Shown here: positions 33,318 to 41,662 of the stretch, piece by piece
How positions within the stretch are numbered: position 1 is the stretch's first letter
Layout: each line of letters starts with the position of its first letter
Assembly: GCA_963756495.1 (NCBI GenBank)
Contig: CAVWNS010000001.1
Location: 558,001-622,000, forward strand
Direction of reading: 5' to 3'
From: DATFDN01 sp963756495
GTDB taxonomy: Bacteria; Pseudomonadota; Alphaproteobacteria; Acetobacterales; Acetobacteraceae
Length of the DNA stretch: 64,000 nucleotides
Notes under the pieces: model-generated
The model's input: the letters and a program-made list of their open reading frames with translations, nothing else
What the model was told of the DNA's origin: nothing
Database searches by the model: none
Program-made: the position numbers and the translations under genes

Positions 33318-35204
33318 ATGAGCGGCCGAACCCCTGCCCCGCCCGTGGCGGCCAGCCCGATGCGGCGCGCGGTTATCATCGGGGCGCTGGGTGTCGTGTA
33401 CGGCGACATCGGCACCAGCCCGATCTACACACTGCGCGAGTGCTTCAAGGCCGCCGGCGCGGGCGCGGCGGCCGAGTCCGTGCTCGGCCTGCTCTCGCTG
33501 GTGTTCTGGTCGCTGATGATCGTGGTCACGGCGAAATACGTCGTGTTCGTCATGCGCGCCGACAACGACGGCGAGGGCGGCATCATGGCGCTGCTGGGCC
33601 TGGCGGCGCACACCGAGCCGGACCAGCGGCGCCGGACCGCGCTGCTGATGCTGGGGATCGCTGGCGCGGCCCTGTTCTACGGCGACGGCATGATCACGCC
33701 CGCCATCTCCGTCCTCAGCGCGGTCGAGGGGCTGGAGGTGGCCACCCCCGCCCTGCACGCCTACGTCGTGCCCATCGCCGTCGTCGTGCTGGTCGCCCTG
33801 TTCGTCGTGCAGAGCCGGGGCAGCGAGCGTATCGGTGCCTTTTTCGGCCCGATCATGGCGGTGTGGTTCGTGGCCCTAGCGCTCGCGGGCCTGCTGCAAG
33901 TGATCCAGGCACCCGGCGTGCTCGCCGCGCTGAACCCACTGCATGGCCTCCGGTTCCTGGCGACGCATGGCGGGACAGGCTTCCTCGCGCTCGGCTCGGT
34001 CTTTTTGGCGCTGACCGGGGCGGAGGCGCTGTATGCCGACATGGGCCATTTCGGGCGCGAGCCTATCCGGCTGGACTGGTTCGCCCTCGTGCTGCCGGCG
34101 CTGGTGCTGAACTATTTCGGCCAGGGCGCCCTGGTGCTGGCCCACCCCGAGGCGCTGGACAGCCCGTTCTTCCGCCTGTTTCCGGGTTGGATGCTCTACC
34201 CGATGACCGTGCTGGCGACGGTCGCGACCGTGATCGCCTCGCAGGCGGTGATCTCCGGCGCCTTCTCGTTGTCGCAGCAGGCCATGCAGCTCAGCCTGCT
34301 GCCCCGCCTCGACGTGCACCAGACCTCCGAGGAGGCGATCGGCCAGGTCTATGTGCCGCAGATGAACTGGCTGCTGATGGTCGCCGTGATCGGCCTGGTG
34401 CTGTCGTTCCGCTCCTCGGACGCGCTGGCCGCCGCGTACGGCATCGCCGTCGTCGGCACCATGCTGGTCACCACCGCGCTGCTCGCCGTCGTCGCGCGCC
34501 GGCTCTGGGGCTGGAGCCTCCCGGTGACGGCCGGGGTCATCGGCTTCTTCCTGGTGATCGATCTCGCCTTCTTCTCGGCCAACCTGGTCAAGATCCCGCA
34601 GGGCGGCTGGTTCCCGCTGCTGATCGGCGTCGTCGCGTTCACCCTGATGTCCACCTGGCGCCGCGGCCGGCAGATCATCCTGGCGCGGACCAGCGAGGAC
34701 AATCTGCCGCTCGATCGGTTCATCGCCGGCCTCGATCCGTCGGCTGTGCCGCGCGTCAAGGGCACGGCCATCTACCTGGCGTCGCGCCGCGAGACGGTGC
34801 CGTACGCGCTGACCGACAACCTCCGCCACAACAAGGTGCTGCACGAGCGGGTCATCCTGCTCCACGTGGTGACGGAGCGCGCGCCGCGCGTGCCGGAGGC
34901 GGAGCGGGTCGCGGTCGAGGATCTGGGCAAGGGCATCTATCGCATGACCGTCAACTTCGGCTTCGCCGAGCAGCCCGCGCTGCCGCCGGTCCTCGCGGCC
35001 CACCCGGAGAAGCTCGGGATTGACCTGGACCACACCTCGTTCTTCCTGGGCCGGGAAACGCCGGTGCCGACGACCCACCCCGACCTCGCGCTCTGGCGGG
35101 AGAAGCTGTTTGCGTTCATGACACGCAACGCCGTCAGCGCGCCGGATTACTTCCAGATCCCGCCCAAGCGCGTAGTGGAACTCGGCACGCAGGTGGAGCT
35201 GTGA
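33318..35204 (+). CDS. kup: Kup-family potassium uptake protein
   Basis: This 628-residue potassium/proton symporter of the inner membrane has about twelve hydrophobic segments in the first ~430 residues and a soluble C-terminal domain. Signature stretches are GALGVVYGDIGTSPIYTLRE, YGDGMITPAISVLSAVEGLEV, MGHFGREPIRLDWF and GGWFPLLIGV. The length is normal for Kup. It stands alone and is divergent from the aconitase X operon, sharing an intergenic region of about 130 bp. Confidence 0.96.
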   Translation: MSGRTPAPPVAASPMRRAVIIGALGVVYGDIGTSPIYTLRECFKAAGAGAAAESVLGLLSLVFWSLMIVVTAKYVVFVMRADNDGEGGIMALLGLAAHTEPDQRRRTALLMLGIAGAALFYGDGMITPAISVLSAVEGLEVATPALHAYVVPIAVVVLVALFVVQSRGSERIGAFFGPIMAVWFVALALAGLLQVIQAPGVLAALNPLHGLRFLATHGGTGFLALGSVFLALTGAEALYADMGHFGREPIRLDWFALVLPALVLNYFGQGALVLAHPEALDSPFFRLFPGWMLYPMTVLATVATVIASQAVISGAFSLSQQAMQLSLLPRLDVHQTSEEAIGQVYVPQMNWLLMVAVIGLVLSFRSSDALAAAYGIAVVGTMLVTTALLAVVARRLWGWSLPVTAGVIGFFLVIDLAFFSANLVKIPQGGWFPLLIGVVAFTLMSTWRRGRQIILARTSEDNLPLDRFIAGLDPSAVPRVKGTAIYLASRRETVPYALTDNLRHNKVLHERVILLHVVTERAPRVPEAERVAVEDLGKGIYRMTVNFGFAEQPALPPVLAAHPEKLGIDLDHTSFFLGRETPVPTTHPDLALWREKLFAFMTRNAVSAPDYFQIPPKRVVELGTQVEL

Positions 35205-35274
35205 TGTAACTGTCCGCGACTTGCGCCATAGTCGATCCGCGCTAATCTAACTATTTGTTCATAGGGAGGCTGAG

Positions 35275-35574
35275 ATGGCAGTCGTTCGAGTCACACGATG
35301 GAGTGGTGGGACACAGGAAAACGTGGCTGCCGCTATTAAGAAGTCACGAGAGTTTGCTACTCAGTTCGGCGCGGAGATACACGCCAGTCAGGTCATCGGT
35401 GGAGAGCACGCCGGTCAGTGGCTTACATGGCAGCGTTTTCCGGATATGGCGAATTATGAACGAGCGCAGGCATTCTACAAATCTGATCCCACGGTCAAGG
35501 AAACGATGACGCCGCTGTTCCAGCCGTTCACTATCGAGGAACGGCTTGTGATTGCCACGATGGATATTTCGTAG
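35275..35574 (+). CDS. Small protein with dimeric alpha/beta-barrel look
   Basis: This 99-residue protein has a strong GGGAGG ribosome-binding site eight bases before the ATG. The layout suggests a ferredoxin-like alpha/beta-barrel (ABM/NIPSNAP-like): beta-rich VVRVTRWSG, helix ENVAAAIKKSREFATQFG, HASQVIGGEHAGQWLTWQRFPDMANYERA, then QPFTIEERLVIATM. The fold call is inference. Base composition is less GC-rich than kup. No operon partner is visible. Confidence 0.72.
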   Translation: MAVVRVTRWSGGTQENVAAAIKKSREFATQFGAEIHASQVIGGEHAGQWLTWQRFPDMANYERAQAFYKSDPTVKETMTPLFQPFTIEERLVIATMDIS

Positions 35575-35997
35575 AGGATCCAGGCCACTTGTCATAGAGC
35601 AACGTTACCCGATCCGTTCTTGGGACACCGGCTGGAGCGGGCGCGTGATATGGCGGGATTGTCCACCGGCTTGCTGCCCCTGCCAACCACGCAAGCCAAC
35701 AATCCTCGTGAGGCGTCAGCACCTCCGGGCAGCGAAGGCGTAATCACACCACCGTGATGCGATGGTTTGTGCGCGCCACCCGGCGGAATGTCGATGATCT
35801 GTTTTCCAATGAGCAGGTTACGTTTAATGTCCGCGTTGTCCGGTGTGACGGACGTCACCCCGCTGGCGTTTTCGCCGCCCTAATGATGCGCTGCCAGCGG
35901 CCGCATTCATCCCAGTGTCTGGGCCTGAACCGAACGCCGGCGGGAACCGACAGCCGGAATTATGAAACGGAGCGCCAACGCGCAGGAGGAGGAACCG
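35575..35997. other. Intergenic region upstream of the peptidase/inhibitor operon
   Basis: These roughly 420 bases hold no supported gene. Short frames on both strands lack ribosome-binding sites and recognisable products. Promoters for the cysteine peptidase operon should lie in its right part. An in-frame ATG at 35962 would add 12 residues to the peptidase but has a poorer ribosome-binding site than 35998. Confidence 0.5.
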
Positions 35998-37074
35998 ATG
36001 GCCGAACCCGCTATCAACGTAACGGCAATCACCGCGCGCATTCATTCCCTGGGTCTCGGGTGGTTGGCGCGCGAGAATGCGCTGACGAGCCTGGCTGAAG
36101 AGGAACGGAAGCTCCGCCTCGGAGCGACCCCGCCGCCCAACACCAGAAGCCTGGAGGAGCGCGAGCGAGCGGGCGCGGCGCAGGTGCATGGGGCGGCGGG
36201 GGCCACCTATCCCGCTGCGTACGACGCGCGCACCGCGGGCTGGGTCACCGCGGTGGAGGACCAGGGTGGCTGCGGCTCTTGCGTGGCGTTTGGAACCACC
36301 GCCACCGTCGAGGCGGCCGTGCGCATCGCCAACAACAACCGCAATCTGCCGGTCGATTTGTCCGAGGCCCAGGTATTCTACTGCTACGGCAAGGCGGCCA
36401 GCGCGACCTGTCAAAGCGGCTGGTGGCCGGATGGCGCATTCAACGGGTTCAAGGACGGCGTGGTCGACGCGAGCTGCTTTCCGTACACGGCCGGGAATCA
36501 GAATTGCAATCTCTGCGCCAACGCGAAGGACCGCATGACCTGGATCGCCAATTGGCATCTCGTCCAATCGACGAGCGACATGAAGGCCTGGATTTCAAGC
36601 AAGGGACCGATGACGGCGTGCTTCACCGTGTACAACGACTTCTTCGCCTACTCGTCCGGCACCTACTCGCCCGACGTGGCCAGCGGGGTGGCCGGTGGGC
36701 ACTGCATCTCCGTGGTCGGCTACAATGATGCCGGAAAATACTGGATCTGCAAGAACAGCTGGGGTCCGGCCTGGGGTGAACAGGGTTTCTTCTGCATCGC
36801 CTACAACACCTGCGGCCTCGACTCCGAAATGTGGGCTGTGGACGGAATCGTGGATACTGGTTGGCGGAACAGCCAAAGCATCCGGGGTCTCTGGACGATC
36901 GATCAGAACTTCAATGCATGGGCCTATCTCAACGATTATGGATGGAAGAAGATAGCCAACAACTCCGACAACATCTTCTACGACATGCTGAGCCAGGTCC
37001 TGGCGGCGAAGGCCGCCGGTCACGCGATCAACGCGCACCTGACGAACGGCGTGATCGACCAGGTCTACAGCTGA
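35998..37074 (+). CDS. Papain-like (C1) cysteine peptidase
   Basis: This 358-residue peptidase has all catalytic residues of the papain family: Gln89 and Cys95 in QGGCGSCVAF, His235 in GGHCISVVGY and Asn253 in CKNSWGPAWGEQGFF. Residues 1-70 look like a propeptide, with LTSLAEEERKLRLGATPP. No signal peptide is visible. Residues 295-358 form a separate domain (LWTIDQNFNAWAYLNDYGWKKI) that recurs in the next gene. The ATG at 35998 follows GGAGGAGG. The product of the third gene resembles a chagasin-type inhibitor of exactly this peptidase class. Export or activation must use an unrecognised route. Confidence 0.9.
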   Translation: MAEPAINVTAITARIHSLGLGWLARENALTSLAEEERKLRLGATPPPNTRSLEERERAGAAQVHGAAGATYPAAYDARTAGWVTAVEDQGGCGSCVAFGTTATVEAAVRIANNNRNLPVDLSEAQVFYCYGKAASATCQSGWWPDGAFNGFKDGVVDASCFPYTAGNQNCNLCANAKDRMTWIANWHLVQSTSDMKAWISSKGPMTACFTVYNDFFAYSSGTYSPDVASGVAGGHCISVVGYNDAGKYWICKNSWGPAWGEQGFFCIAYNTCGLDSEMWAVDGIVDTGWRNSQSIRGLWTIDQNFNAWAYLNDYGWKKIANNSDNIFYDMLSQVLAAKAAGHAINAHLTNGVIDQVYS

Positions 37075-37088
37075 GAAGGAGCAAGTCG

Positions 37089-37493
37089 ATGAGCGACACA
37101 GTCCCGACACATCTCCCCGCTCCCGCGGCCGTACAGGTGCCGCCCAGGGTTCAAACACAGGAACTCTCCGCAGATGAGTTGAAACTACTGCCTGTCGGCA
37201 CCGCACGCGAAGCGACGCCCACCCAGGCCGTCGAAGGCGTCGCCCGGCAGGCGACGGTCGCCGCGGCGACGACGTGGCAGAGCCAGAAGACCATCGTCAG
37301 CCAATGGACGATCAATCAAGACCGTAACAGTTGGATCGGTGTGGCCGGGATGGGCTGGCAGAAACTGTCGACGGCATCGGATTCGGGTTGCGTCGCGCTG
37401 ACCATGCTCGCATCCAATGCCCTGATCACCAAGGCCTCGGTGAGCTTCCGCCACGAGGCGGACGGCATGGTCCATGAGATGTACGTCTTTTGA
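37089..37493 (+). CDS. Peptidase companion sharing its C-terminal domain
   Basis: This 134-residue protein has a Pro/Ala-rich N-terminus, a short segment LSADELKLLPVGTARE, and a C-terminal ~70-residue domain. That domain (IVSQWTINQDRNSWIGVAGMGWQKLSTASDSG) clearly matches the C-terminus of the peptidase 14 bases upstream. The shared pattern is WTI-(D/N)-Q, then a (A/S)W and a GW(K/Q)K segment. The family is not recognised. An AGAAGGAG ribosome-binding site precedes the ATG. It may be a targeting or binding partner, or a substrate of the peptidase. Confidence 0.78.
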   Translation: MSDTVPTHLPAPAAVQVPPRVQTQELSADELKLLPVGTAREATPTQAVEGVARQATVAAATTWQSQKTIVSQWTINQDRNSWIGVAGMGWQKLSTASDSGCVALTMLASNALITKASVSFRHEADGMVHEMYVF

Positions 37494-37515
37494 TGATCTC
37501 GTGAGAGGCCCGGCG

Positions 37516-37932
37516 ATGGTGACGCCGGGCCTGTTGAGCGGGACATCCTCGACGGCGAGGGCCCTCTGGGTCCTCGCCTTGCTCGGAGCGGGTCAGGACA
37601 TGTCGATGCCGCGTTTCACATCGTCGGCTTGCGGCACCTCCGTCGACGTCACCGTCCGCAACCCCTTCGCCGTTGTGCTGGAAGAAAATCCGACGACGGG
37701 ATACCGGTGGGACATGCAGATCGATCCAGGCCTCGAGGTGATCTCATCGGATTATGCACCCGACGCCGGGACCGGCGTCGGCGGGGGCGGCCTGCGGCGG
37801 TTCTTGCTGGTCGCCACGGTTACAGGAGAGCTGCGCCTGCGCGCCAAGCTCTGGCGGCAATGGCTTGGGGATGCGTCCGTCACGAGGCGCTGCGAGATGA
37901 CGGTACGGGCGAGTAGTGCCACGCACACGTGA
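37516..37932 (+). CDS. Chagasin-type (I42) cysteine peptidase inhibitor-like protein
   Basis: This 138-residue protein carries the chagasin-family loops: ENPTTGYRW at 57-65, a GVGGGGLRRF loop at about 87-96, and LRLRAKLWRQW near 106-116 in place of the RPWE loop. Chagasins block papain-like peptidases by inserting these three loops into the active site. Residues 10-27 are mildly hydrophobic and may be an export signal. An in-frame ATG at 37600 is an alternative start. It is third in the operon, 22 bases after the companion gene. It probably restrains the encoded peptidase or protects the producer. Confidence 0.8.
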   Translation: MVTPGLLSGTSSTARALWVLALLGAGQDMSMPRFTSSACGTSVDVTVRNPFAVVLEENPTTGYRWDMQIDPGLEVISSDYAPDAGTGVGGGGLRRFLLVATVTGELRLRAKLWRQWLGDASVTRRCEMTVRASSATHT

Positions 37933-38095
37933 CGGAGGAGCCAGGACCGGCGGATAGACCGCCGATTGGGGAATGGCGACGCGTTGCACCAAGGCGCGTT
38001 GACATTCGTCGAGGCGCAATCGCTGAGGTTCATCTCCATGGGGTGCGTCACAGGAAAGCGACTTTCCAGCCGCACCCCGCTTCAGAAAGGTGGCG

Positions 38096-38833
38096 TTAGC
38101 CCTGCGCGGTGGGACGGATGATAATCTCGCCCACATCGACGTCGGCCGGCTGCTCGATCGCGAACGCAATGGCGCGGGCGATGGCATCCGGCGGAATCGC
38201 GAACTTGTCCCGGGATTCTTCGATTTGGGCCTTCACCGCCGGATTTGTCATGGAATCCGCAAGGTTCGTGTGAACGAAGCCCGGTGAAATGATTGTCACG
38301 CGCAGCCTATCGCCGGCCTCCTGGCGCAAACCCTCGGAGATGGCGCGCACGGCGAACTTCGTGCCGGAATAGACCGACATGGTCGGCCTGGTGATAAGTC
38401 CGGCCGTCGAAGCGATGTTGACGAAATGTCCGAAACCCTGCTTGCGGAAGACAGGCAGCGCTGCCGCGATACCGTACAGAACGCCTTTGATGTTGACGTC
38501 GATCATCTCCTCCCAATCTTCGACGCGCAGCTCGTCGAGGAGAGAATTTGGCGCGATGCCAGCATTGTTGACGAGGACGTCAAGCTCGCCGTACCGCTCA
38601 CATGCCAGCTTGACGAGGTTCGATAGATCGTCGCGGCGTTTTACTTCGGTGGCTGCGTAGGCTGCCTCGCCACAGGCTGCGGCGATACGGTCGGCGAGAG
38701 CCTCAAGGCGATCCGATCGGCGCGCGCCGAGAACGAGCTTCGCACCCCGCTCGGCGAGCAGGAGCGCCGTCGCCTCGCCAATCCCGCTGCTTGCGCCCGT
38801 GATCGCGACGACCTTGCCCTCGATTCCTGACAT
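38096..38833 (-). CDS. SDR family NAD(P)-dependent oxidoreductase
   Basis: This 245-residue classical short-chain dehydrogenase starts MSGIEGKVVAITGASSGIGEAT with the TGxxxGIG cofactor motif. NNAG lies in VLVNNAGIAP, the catalytic Ser in IASTAG, and Tyr/Lys in YSGTKFAVRA. The sequence resembles the YdfG-like/clavulanate dehydrogenase-like group that acts on small hydroxyl compounds. The Arg-rich segment after the first strand suggests NADP. It is transcribed away from the SIMPL gene from a shared gap of about 40 bp. Confidence 0.93.
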   Translation of the reverse strand: MSGIEGKVVAITGASSGIGEATALLLAERGAKLVLGARRSDRLEALADRIAAACGEAAYAATEVKRRDDLSNLVKLACERYGELDVLVNNAGIAPNSLLDELRVEDWEEMIDVNIKGVLYGIAAALPVFRKQGFGHFVNIASTAGLITRPTMSVYSGTKFAVRAISEGLRQEAGDRLRVTIISPGFVHTNLADSMTNPAVKAQIEESRDKFAIPPDAIARAIAFAIEQPADVDVGEIIIRPTAQG

Positions 38834-38874
38834 CAGTTCTCTTTCCAGCTTCTGCGATTTGGAGGAACGGAACA

Positions 38875-39579
38875 ATGGGCGACAGGAGGAGGCGGATGCC
38901 GGGGGTCAGAATAGCCGCACTCGGCGCGGCCGCCGTGCTCATGATCGCATGCGGCCAGGCTGGCGCGCAGCCGGCGCCGGCGGCAAACACCGTCCTGCAC
39001 CTGACGGCCACAAGCTCCGTCCAGGCGACGCCGGACCAGCTGGTCGCCGCGCTGCTGGCACGGAATACGTCGCAGTCCGCCGCGGCCGCGCAACGGCGGG
39101 TGAACGCGTTGATCGCCGACGGCCTCAAGGACGCGCAGGGCGTCACCGGCGTCGACGCGCGCGCGACCGGCTACGCGGTCGAGCCAACCGACGACAAGCG
39201 CGCAGCCTGGGTCGCGCAGCAAACCCTGGAGCTGCGCGGATCGGACGGCCCGTCGCTGCTGGACCTGGTCGGCAGGCTGCAAGAACGCGGGCTGGTGGCG
39301 GCGTCGCTCGACTGGCAGGTGTCGCCGGCGTTGCGGCGCAAGGCGCACGACGAGGCGACCACGGCGGCGTTGAAGCAATTGCAGGTGCGCGCGAGGTCGG
39401 CCGCCGCGACGCTCGGCCTGAACGTCGATCACCTCCGTGAGGTGCGGCTCGACGGCCCGGCCAATCAGCCGGTGCCGATGATGGCGATGGCGGCGCGGGC
39501 GGTGGCGGCGCCACAAGCCACGGCAGCGCCGGAGGATGTCACGGCGGAGGTCTCGGCTGATTACGTGCTGCGTCCATAG
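38875..39579 (+). CDS. SIMPL (DUF541) domain periplasmic protein
   Basis: This 234-residue exported protein has an N-terminal signal (about residues 10-31, ending GAQ). The SIMPL/DUF541 fold follows: LHLTATSSVQATPDQLVAALLARN, then VDARATGYAVEPTD and QTLELRGSDGPSLLDLVGRLQERG. The AHDEATTAALKQLQVRARSAAATLGL helix is typical of the family. Its function is unknown; some homologues are oxidative-stress-linked periplasmic proteins. GGAGGAACGGAACA precedes the ATG. Confidence 0.85.
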   Translation: MGDRRRRMPGVRIAALGAAAVLMIACGQAGAQPAPAANTVLHLTATSSVQATPDQLVAALLARNTSQSAAAAQRRVNALIADGLKDAQGVTGVDARATGYAVEPTDDKRAAWVAQQTLELRGSDGPSLLDLVGRLQERGLVAASLDWQVSPALRRKAHDEATTAALKQLQVRARSAAATLGLNVDHLREVRLDGPANQPVPMMAMAARAVAAPQATAAPEDVTAEVSADYVLRP

Positions 39580-39713
39580 GATTGGGTGAGCGGGCCCTGG
39601 TCGGACTGACCGGTTCTTCGTGGCTTCGCCCCCCTCTCCCGTCCCATCCCGCAACAGGCCTTGCTGTGCAGGGAAGGCCTGCGAGGATGGTCCCAGCACA
39701 AGAGAGTAGGACC

Positions 39714-40793
39714 ATGAAAGCTGCAATCCTGAAGGCGTTCGGATCGCCACTCGTCGTCGAAGCCTTGCCCGATCCGGTCCTGGGCACGGGGGAGGTCATC
39801 GTCGATGTCGTGGCAACCCGTGTTTTGTCCTATGCGAACGAGGTGTTCAGCGGCGAGCGGAAGTATTTGCTGGCGTTGCCGGTGGCGCCGGGCGCCGGGG
39901 CGATCGGGCGCGTGCGCGCCATCGGACCGGACGCGACGCATCTCGTCCTCGGCGATTGGGTCTGCTGCGATCCCACCGTGCGCTCGCGCGACGATGCGCT
40001 GTCCCCCGACATAACCCTGCAAGGCTTGAGCGCGCGTGACGAAGGTGGCCTGCGCCTGCAGAAGCATTTCCACCACGGCTCCTTCGCCGAACGGATGATG
40101 GTGCCGACGGAAAACGCCATCCGGATCGGCTCGCTCGAGCCGGCGGAGGCGGCGCGGTGGTGCGCGCTGGGCACGCTTCTCGTGCCGTATGGCGGTCTTC
40201 TCGCGGCGAACCTACAGGCGGGAGAGACGCTCCTGGTCAGCGGCGCCACCGGCAATTTCGGCAGCTCCGGTGTCGCGGTCGCCCTGGCGATGGGGGCGGG
40301 CTGCGTCATCGCCCCAGGCCGGAACGAGACGGTGCTCGCGGATCTGGCGCGCCGTTTCGGTCCCCGCGTGCGGACGGTGAAGCTGTCCGGCAACGAGGAG
40401 GAGGACCGCGAGCGGATGCGGCAAGCGGCGCCGGGCCCGATCGACTGCGTGTTGGACATCCTGCCGCCCTCGGCTGGCACGACAGCGGTGCGGGCGGCTG
40501 TCATGTCGGTGCGGCCGTACGGCAGGGTCGTGCTGATGGGGGGCGTCGGGATGCTGGGAGGCCCCGGGCTGGAACTGCGTTACGAATGGATCATGCGGAA
40601 CTGCATCACCATCCACGGCCAATGGATGTACCCATCGGAGGCCACCGTCCGCCTGGCCGAGCTCATCCGGTCCGGCCTCCTGGATCTGGGCCATTTCGAC
40701 GTCACGACATTCGATCTGGACCACGCGAACGAAGCCGTCGCGCACGCTGCCGCCAATGGCGGTCCCTTCAGGATGACCGTGATCCGGCCATGA
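39714..40793 (+). CDS. Zinc-independent medium-chain dehydrogenase/reductase
   Basis: This 359-residue MDR-superfamily oxidoreductase begins MKAAILKAFGSPLVVEALPDPVLG. The NAD(P)-binding motif is ETLLVSGATGNFGSSGVAVALAMGAG. The zinc-ligand cysteines and histidine of alcohol dehydrogenases are not evident, so it is closer to quinone oxidoreductase-like members. The frame runs open upstream to 39582, but ATG 39714 with AGAGAGTAGGACC ahead is the natural start. No pathway partner is visible. Confidence 0.88.
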   Translation: MKAAILKAFGSPLVVEALPDPVLGTGEVIVDVVATRVLSYANEVFSGERKYLLALPVAPGAGAIGRVRAIGPDATHLVLGDWVCCDPTVRSRDDALSPDITLQGLSARDEGGLRLQKHFHHGSFAERMMVPTENAIRIGSLEPAEAARWCALGTLLVPYGGLLAANLQAGETLLVSGATGNFGSSGVAVALAMGAGCVIAPGRNETVLADLARRFGPRVRTVKLSGNEEEDRERMRQAAPGPIDCVLDILPPSAGTTAVRAAVMSVRPYGRVVLMGGVGMLGGPGLELRYEWIMRNCITIHGQWMYPSEATVRLAELIRSGLLDLGHFDVTTFDLDHANEAVAHAAANGGPFRMTVIRP

Positions 40794-40883
40794 TCATCTT
40801 GCCGTTCTGCTTGGGCCGTAGGATGGCTTTGCAGGATGCGCGCCGGGCAGCGCGGACCCTGGGGAAATCACCGCTTGGCCGGC

Positions 40884-41564
40884 TCAACCGATCGGTAGCG
40901 CGCTGACGCCGAAAATGCGGGGATGCGCCCACAGCAGCACCGCCCACAACGCCAACCCGAGCGCCACCGGCACCCAGCCGATCTCCGCCGGCGCAAGCCG
41001 GTTTCGTCCGCTGGCGATGGCCTCGAAAGGCAGAATGGAGGTCACGTCGGCGAAATGCCGCCATCCCGCCGGGTCGCGCGCCGCCACCTTGGCGTCGATC
41101 GAGGGCATTCCGGCCAGCGCGGTCACCAGAAAGGCGCCGAAGAACAGCAGCGACGCCGTATCGCCGTTGCCCAGGACGTGCACCGCCGCCCAGAGCGCAA
41201 AGGACCACAGCATCGGATGCCGCGTCACGCGCAGGATGCCGCGCGGCTCCTGATGCAGCGCGGCTTCTCCCCCGATCGCCGTGGGGCTGCGCGCCAGGAT
41301 TGCCGCGGCGAACAGCTGGAAGGCCGCCAGCATGACGACCACCAGCGCCCAGCGCAGCCATTCCGGAGCGCCCCAGAGCGGCACCAGCGGCGCGTGGCGG
41401 TAGGCGATGATCAGGAACGCGATCGCCAGCACCGAGACCAGGGAAAAGGCGGCGCGGAACCCCGCATCTCCCACGCGACCGGCCAGCCCCCTCCGGAGCC
41501 CGCTTCCCGCGATCCCGATATGCACGCCGATCCAGACCAGTGCCGCCACGGTCAGCGCGATCAT
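40884..41564 (-). CDS. NnrU family membrane protein
   Basis: This 226-residue polytopic protein has about seven hydrophobic segments and is related to NnrU, a membrane protein linked to nitric oxide reduction and structurally like isoprenylcysteine methyltransferases. The conserved RVTRHPMLWSFALWAAVHVLGNGD and MPSIDAKVAARDPAGWRHF are clear. No denitrification gene is nearby, so the role here is open. It faces the MDR dehydrogenase gene tail to tail. Confidence 0.9.
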   Translation of the reverse strand: MIALTVAALVWIGVHIGIAGSGLRRGLAGRVGDAGFRAAFSLVSVLAIAFLIIAYRHAPLVPLWGAPEWLRWALVVVMLAAFQLFAAAILARSPTAIGGEAALHQEPRGILRVTRHPMLWSFALWAAVHVLGNGDTASLLFFGAFLVTALAGMPSIDAKVAARDPAGWRHFADVTSILPFEAIASGRNRLAPAEIGWVPVALGLALWAVLLWAHPRIFGVSALPIG

Positions 41565-41662
41565 CTCCGCCTCCGCATCCTTCCCGGCACGGAGTTTATC
41601 ACGCGCCGCGCCGCACGGCCTGCCTCCGATGCTCGACGGAGACGGCTGGCGGACGAAACCGC

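Noticed and set aside
39582..39713. 44-codon extension of the MDR dehydrogenase
   Set aside because: The family N-terminus MKAAILKAFG begins at 39714 with a suitable ribosome-binding site.
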